29,074 nucleotides of DNA from a virus, in the IMG/VR virus record IMGVR_UViG_3300002137_000064, positions 1 through 29,074 of that record; one strand, written 5' to 3'. The notes below the pieces were generated by a model. That model did not search any database and was not told the origin of the DNA. It saw only the letters and a program-made list of their open reading frames with translations. Both the position numbers and the translations under genes were made by a program. Each line of letters starts with the position of its first letter. The stretch's first letter is position 1. This document shows, piece after piece, positions 26,675 to 29,074 of the stretch.

Positions 26675-26852
26675 ACCTTTCATTAAGAAACAATCCACTA
26701 GAATGAAACCAGAGACCACAGAGACTGTAGAACAGTTCCTAGCACGTGGTGGTGCGATAACCGTGGTTCCTGCGGCTAATGCGTTTGGTTGGCACGGCAA
26801 GGAAGATCCAGCTGCCGATGTTCAAGGCATGGTAGAGACGGCCGTCAATTAA
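26664..26852 (+). CDS. unknown small protein
   Basis: 62 aa (MGRRPFIKKQSTRMKPETTETVEQFLARGGAITVVPAANAFGWHG...). Basic N-terminus, then a VEQFLARGGxI core I associate with short phage proteins. AAGGAGAC precedes the ATG. It begins 11 bases before the previous stop. An opposite-strand promoter at 26852-26880 points into this gene. Confidence 0.7.
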   Translation: MGRRPFIKKQSTRMKPETTETVEQFLARGGAITVVPAANAFGWHGKEDPAADVQGMVETAVN

Positions 26853-26880
26853 TTATAACATCTTTTGGATGTGTTGTCAA
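26852..26880 (-). promoter_or_regulatory. antisense sigma70 promoter
   Basis: On the minus strand TTGACA (26880-26875), a 17-base spacer and TATAAT (26857-26852) match the window's plus-strand promoters exactly. It points into the end of the 62-aa and 133-aa genes. No minus-strand gene with a ribosome site follows, so an antisense RNA is the likely product. Confidence 0.7.
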
Positions 26881-26908
26881 TAGCCCTATGCACTGTAGGG
26901 CTATTTTA
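26880..26908 (+). terminator. intrinsic terminator
   Basis: ATAGCCCTA-N7-TAGGGCTAT is a perfect 9-bp stem followed by TTATTTT. The loop core TGCACTG is nearly that of the terminator at 27345. Confidence 0.88.
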
Positions 26909-26914
26909 TTTTGG

Positions 26915-26943
26915 TTGACAGTTTGGACAGACAGTGTTATAAT
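26915..26943 (+). promoter_or_regulatory. sigma70 promoter, duplicated unit 1
   Basis: TTGACA-17-TATAAT. The whole promoter including its spacer is identical to that at 27691-27719. Confidence 0.92.
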
Positions 26944-26970
26944 AAACACTTAGCAACAAAGAGGTCCAAT

Positions 26971-27120
26971 ATGTACGCAATCGTAAACACTACAACTAAA
27001 GCTATTAGCTACTACACATCCGAGTCTGCTGCTTCGGAAGCGTGTCGCGTCTACAATGTGCAGCCGGGCCATAGTGTTTACATTATTAACTTCGCAGTTC
27101 CGGAAATAGAACAGTTGTAA
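26971..27120 (+). CDS. unknown small protein
   Basis: 49 aa (MYAIVNTTTKAISYYTSESAASEACRVYNVQPGHSVYIINF). Strand-helix-strand pattern. AGAGGT precedes the ATG at 26971; frames beginning earlier cross the promoter. Single-gene unit. Confidence 0.68.
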   Translation: MYAIVNTTTKAISYYTSESAASEACRVYNVQPGHSVYIINFAVPEIEQL

Positions 27121-27147
27121 TAACACTACAGCAAGCAGGGTCTTTGC

Positions 27148-27176
27148 TTGTCCAAAATACAAATGTGTGTTATAAT
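27148..27176 (+). promoter_or_regulatory. sigma70 promoter, weaker -35
   Basis: TTGTCC-17-TATAAT. It keeps the 17-base spacer although the -35 box departs from consensus. Confidence 0.7.
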
Positions 27177-27198
27177 AAGTTTTAAAAGGAACTAAACA

Positions 27199-27339
27199 AT
27201 GTCAGAATTACAAACTCAACTTACACAGCTTCTCTTGCAAATGCAAAATTTGCTAGAAGAAGACTATGCAGAAAACGTTGCTATACAAGACGCTTTTAAT
27301 GCGCTTGCTTGTGCTATAGACGAAGAAATTATAGCATAA
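27199..27339 (+). CDS. small acidic helical protein
   Basis: 46 aa (MSELQTQLTQLLLQMQNLLEEDYAENVAIQDAFNALACAIDEEIIA), predicted helical with a Leu/Gln-rich first half that could form a coiled coil. AAAAGGAAC precedes the start. Lies between a promoter and a strong terminator as a one-gene unit. Confidence 0.65.
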   Translation: MSELQTQLTQLLLQMQNLLEEDYAENVAIQDAFNALACAIDEEIIA

Positions 27340-27344
27340 CTGTA

Positions 27345-27369
27345 AAGACCCTATGCAGTGTAGGGTCTT
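27345..27369 (+). terminator. intrinsic terminator
   Basis: AAGACCCTA-N7-TAGGGTCTT is a perfect 9-bp stem, followed by AGATTTT, immediately before the next promoter. Confidence 0.85.
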
Positions 27370-27378
27370 AGATTTTGG

Positions 27379-27407
27379 TTGACAGATTGGCTAAAGTGCA
27401 GTATAAT
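27379..27407 (+). promoter_or_regulatory. sigma70 promoter
   Basis: TTGACA-17-TATAAT with the AAACACATACACAGCAACA leader. Confidence 0.92.
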
Positions 27408-27441
27408 AAACACATACACAGCAACACATTAGGAGCACTTC

Positions 27442-27687
27442 ATGGACATCAGCAACATCGCAAAAGTTTACTCAGGTCGTTATGGTTGCATGTGCGGCTG
27501 TAAAGGCAAGTACTCTTACAACGAAGGTGTGGAGCGTGAGGACTGGCAGGGTGATGTTAGCACTCGCAGCATCAAGATCATTGCTGGCAAAGTGCTTAAT
27601 GATCCCCGTGCTGACCGCGCAGAAGACGGCTACGTGACTCTCGTTGATCGCGAGCGCAACACAATCAAAGTTGTTTATTTTAAATAA
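27442..27687 (+). CDS. small Cys-rich-motif protein, phage type
   Basis: 81 aa. KVYSGRYGCMCGCKGKYSY has three Cys (16, 18, 20) in an alternating pattern that recurs in marine-phage hypothetical proteins. The rest is strand-rich and mixed-charge (RAEDGYVTLVDRERNTIKVVYFK). AGGAGC precedes the start. Metal binding through the CxCxC is possible but would need further ligands. Confidence 0.75.
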   Translation: MDISNIAKVYSGRYGCMCGCKGKYSYNEGVEREDWQGDVSTRSIKIIAGKVLNDPRADRAEDGYVTLVDRERNTIKVVYFK

Positions 27688-27690
27688 TGG

Positions 27691-27719
27691 TTGACAGTTT
27701 GGACAGACAGTGTTATAAT
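27691..27719 (+). promoter_or_regulatory. sigma70 promoter, duplicated unit 2
   Basis: TTGACA-17-TATAAT, identical in spacer to 26915-26943. Confidence 0.92.
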
Positions 27720-27735
27720 AAACACATACAAAGCA

Positions 27736-27784
27736 AAACGCTACTGGCGCAGCAAGGTGCTGCTAGACATAACTGAAAGCGTTT
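27736..27784 (+). promoter_or_regulatory. structured mRNA leader
   Basis: AAACGCT (27736-27742) pairs with AGCGTTT (27778-27784) and encloses a perfect GCAGCA-AGG-TGCTGC hairpin (27749-27763). The leader is about 75 nt, far longer than its neighbours (about 25 nt), which suggests a regulatory or stabilising element ahead of a three-gene unit. Confidence 0.55.
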
Positions 27785-27800
27785 ACACTAGGAGAATGAG

Positions 27801-27974
27801 ATGAATGATAGCGTAAAGAACATCGATGCAATCCTAGTCAAGATGGGTGCAGATCATCCAGGCGACATCATTGCTGACATCCTACACTGGTGCGATCATT
27901 ATAAGGAAGACTTTGCGGATCTGGTGCGTCAAGGACAGAACTATCACAGCAACGAACTAGAGGCTCAACTATGA
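27801..27974 (+). CDS. unknown small acidic protein
   Basis: 57 aa (MNDSVKNIDAILVKMGADHPGDIIADILHWCDHYKEDFADLVRQGQNYHSNELEAQL), helical. AGGAGAATG precedes the ATG. It is the first gene after the structured leader and is coupled to the next by ATGA. Confidence 0.7.
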   Translation: MNDSVKNIDAILVKMGADHPGDIIADILHWCDHYKEDFADLVRQGQNYHSNELEAQL

Positions 27975-28213
27975 CAATCACCGTGGAAGGTATTCTAAGC
28001 AAGTACAGTGCTGACTATGACAAGTTCAAAGCCGGCGGCGATATTGATGAGAACCAGGACTTCATTGATGCACTGTACGAATACTACAGCAATTCAGGTG
28101 AAATGCCATATGGTATACAAAAAGCTCGTGACGGTGATCCTTACGAATGGATCACAGATCGCTTGGACACAATGTTCATTGACACAGTGTTCAAGCGTTT
28201 GGCGGTACGTTGA
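27971..28213 (+). CDS. unknown small protein
   Basis: 80 aa (MTITVEGILSKYSADYDKFKAGGDIDENQDFIDALYEYYSNSGEMPYGIQKARDGDPYEWITDRLDTMFID...), acidic and helical. ATGA coupling on the 5' side; the next gene's TTG start overlaps its TGA on the 3' side. Confidence 0.7.
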   Translation: MTITVEGILSKYSADYDKFKAGGDIDENQDFIDALYEYYSNSGEMPYGIQKARDGDPYEWITDRLDTMFIDTVFKRLAVR

Positions 28214-28422
28214 ACTTAAACAATGTCCTAAAATGGTCAGGTATGCTGTGCGTGGTACTAGGAGCAGCGACTACCAGCTTCCGCATAGATCCCCTTAACA
28301 TCTACTTGTTAAATGCGGGTGCTGCCCTGTACCTAGTGTGGGCCGTAAGGATCAAAGAGCTGAATCTCATCATAGTGAACGCTGTGCTATTAGCCGTGTA
28401 CATTGTAGGGTTATTCCAATAA
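28210..28422 (+). CDS. small three-span membrane protein
   Basis: 70 aa from TTG 28210. Three hydrophobic segments (about 8-23, 29-45, 51-68; GMLCVVLGAATTSF, YLLNAGAALYLVWAV, LIIVNAVLLAVYIVGLF) suggest a semiSWEET/PnuC-like small bundle, but the similarity is only topological. The TTG overlaps the previous TGA; the first in-frame ATG (codon 12) would cut the first span, so TTG is preferred. Confidence 0.65.
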   Translation: MNLNNVLKWSGMLCVVLGAATTSFRIDPLNIYLLNAGAALYLVWAVRIKELNLIIVNAVLLAVYIVGLFQ

Positions 28423-28426
28423 GAGG

Positions 28427-28455
28427 TTGACAAGCTCACCAAAGTGCAGTATAAT
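28427..28455 (+). promoter_or_regulatory. sigma70 promoter
   Basis: TTGACA-17-TATAAT with AAACACATAGCAACAAAGGAG. Confidence 0.92.
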
Positions 28456-28482
28456 AAACACATAGCAACAAAGGAGCGGCAC

Positions 28483-28686
28483 ATGGCTTACAAGGCAATT
28501 CCAAAGATACTCGGATACGGACCACGCAAAGGACTAGAAGGTCCGTTCAACTTCATGGGCCGGCCCTTGTACTATGATGTCAAAGAGGGTGCCTACTATG
28601 ATCCCCGCAGTGACTTCTACATAGAGCAGGATGAGATGGAGATCATCAACGCACAATTCATGAACTTGTTTAAGGAACCCGCATAA
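28483..28686 (+). CDS. unknown small protein
   Basis: 67 aa (MAYKAIPKILGYGPRKGLEGPFNFMGRPLYYDVKEGAYYDPRSDFYIEQDEMEIINAQF...), rich in Gly, Pro and Tyr in the first half. AAGGAGCGG precedes the ATG. It overlaps the next gene by TAATG. No family is recognised. Confidence 0.7.
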   Translation: MAYKAIPKILGYGPRKGLEGPFNFMGRPLYYDVKEGAYYDPRSDFYIEQDEMEIINAQFMNLFKEPA

Positions 28687-28904
28687 TGCCACAGTTAGAA
28701 GGACTCACACACGAACAGGTCGTACTCTGCGATCTGCTATGGAACTCCGATGATCCCACAGTATTGATAGCTGCCATGCCCACACAGCAGCGTAGAACAG
28801 CACTGACACTGATGCAGATGATCACACTGGCAGAGATCGATGACATAGTACTGACTATGACTCCTAGGCAGATTAATCGTACATACTTGAATCTTTTTGG
28901 TTGA
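28686..28904 (+). CDS. unknown small protein
   Basis: 72 aa (MPQLEGLTHEQVVLCDLLWNSDDPTVLIAAMPTQQRRTALTLMQMITLAEIDDIVLTM...), helical, resembling short marine-phage proteins that begin with EQxxLCxLLW. TAATG overlap with the previous gene. Its TGA stop is supplied by the -35 box of the next promoter. Confidence 0.7.
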   Translation: MPQLEGLTHEQVVLCDLLWNSDDPTVLIAAMPTQQRRTALTLMQMITLAEIDDIVLTMTPRQINRTYLNLFG

Positions 28905-28929
28905 CAAGCTGTCCAAACGAAGTTATACT
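28901..28929 (+). promoter_or_regulatory. sigma70 promoter
   Basis: TTGACA-17-TATACT preceded by AATCTTTTTGG. The -35 box contains the stop of the previous gene. Confidence 0.9.
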
Positions 28930-28961
28930 GTATATAAGTTAACAAAGAAGAGGAGCACTTC

Positions 28962-29074
28962 ATGAAGCTATTGATCACAACACAGGTCCGCGAGAACTAC
29001 GGCGCCCAGGATTGGGACGGAGTTGGTGAGTGTCCACAGTACTGGAAGAGCAAAGGCGGCAATGACTATGTGCT
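28962..29074 (+). CDS. conserved phage protein, N-terminus only (runs off window)
   Basis: The first 37 codons (MKLLITTQVRENYGAQDWDGVGECPQYWKSKGGNDYV) match a pattern common at the start of marine T4-like phage hypothetical proteins. GAGGAGC precedes the ATG. The gene continues past the window edge; function unknown. Confidence 0.75.
   Translation, partial: MKLLITTQVRENYGAQDWDGVGECPQYWKSKGGNDYV

Noticed and set aside
1-29074. Prophage or integrative element
   Set aside because: No integrase, excisionase, CI-like repressor, attachment-site repeats or transposase were found, and no bacterial chromosomal genes flank the block.

Overview
The window looks like the accessory and early-gene part of a large, strictly lytic-looking tailed phage genome that infects a Gram-negative, probably proteobacterial, host. 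Evidence: extreme gene packing (ATGA and TAATG overlaps), dozens of short unknown genes of types seen in marine T4-like phages, three phage-type tRNA genes with encoded CCA, a phage ATP-dependent DNA ligase, HNH and GIY-YIG nucleases, and no integrase, transposase, rRNA or bacterial housekeeping operon. No virion structural gene lies in the window. The 5-aminolevulinate synthase is of the kind typical of Alphaproteobacteria, which hints at the host group or the gene's source.

Layout. (1) 1-4248, mostly minus strand: a nutrient/envelope block with two different PstS-type phosphate-binding proteins (one cut by the window edge), each behind 11-bp tandem repeats resembling PhoB boxes; a secreted DNA/RNA nuclease; a class 3 lipase coupled to a small membrane protein; two unknown genes. 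(2) 4290-6480: a complete hemA (ALAS) on plus, convergent with a minus-strand clpP-cupin operon. (3) 6501-10276, plus: HNH nuclease, ParB-fold protein, second HNH nuclease, DNA ligase, TraR/DksA-type zinc finger. (4) 10273-12020, minus: AlgH/YqgE homologue and small unknowns. (5) 12070-13176: small genes and a gene-poor, repeat-rich stretch with a 14-bp element present three times, tandem repeats and palindromes. (6) 13177-13870: a BPSL0761-like gene, tRNA-Met(CAT), tRNA-Leu(TAA), tRNA-Arg(TCT), a long CTG/CAG hairpin and a terminator. (7) 13873-29074, all plus: about 40 small genes in one- to four-gene transcription units, plus an AAA ATPase, a MoxR ATPase with a VWA/metallopeptidase-like partner, a winged-helix protein, an OB-like protein, a YubB/Api92-like protein and a SWIM zinc-finger protein.

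The most striking feature is the regulatory architecture of blocks 2-7. I count about 32 near-consensus sigma70 promoters (TTGACA-17-TATAAT). Every one has a 17-bp spacer, and most share a start-site leader (about AWACACATA..ACAA) running into an AGGAGCG-type ribosome binding site. Many overlap the end of the preceding gene, so the -35 box supplies either a Lys-Leu-Val-Asp tail or the TGA stop. Several carry inverted repeats around or just after the -35 box, so terminator and promoter appear fused. One matching promoter points backwards (26852-26880) and would make an antisense RNA. Two kinds of repeated untranslated element stand out: a 21-nt block in the 3' regions of a winged-helix gene and of a 103-aa unknown gene, and a hairpin with a GNRA loop and compensatory changes after both the MoxR and VWA genes.

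How the parts may work together (inference): host sigma70 would fire the promoter array early; the phosphate module would be switched on through host PhoB under phosphate stress; hemA, clpP and the nuclease/lipase would adjust host metabolism, proteolysis and envelope or nutrient supply; the MoxR-VWA pair would remodel an unknown protein target.
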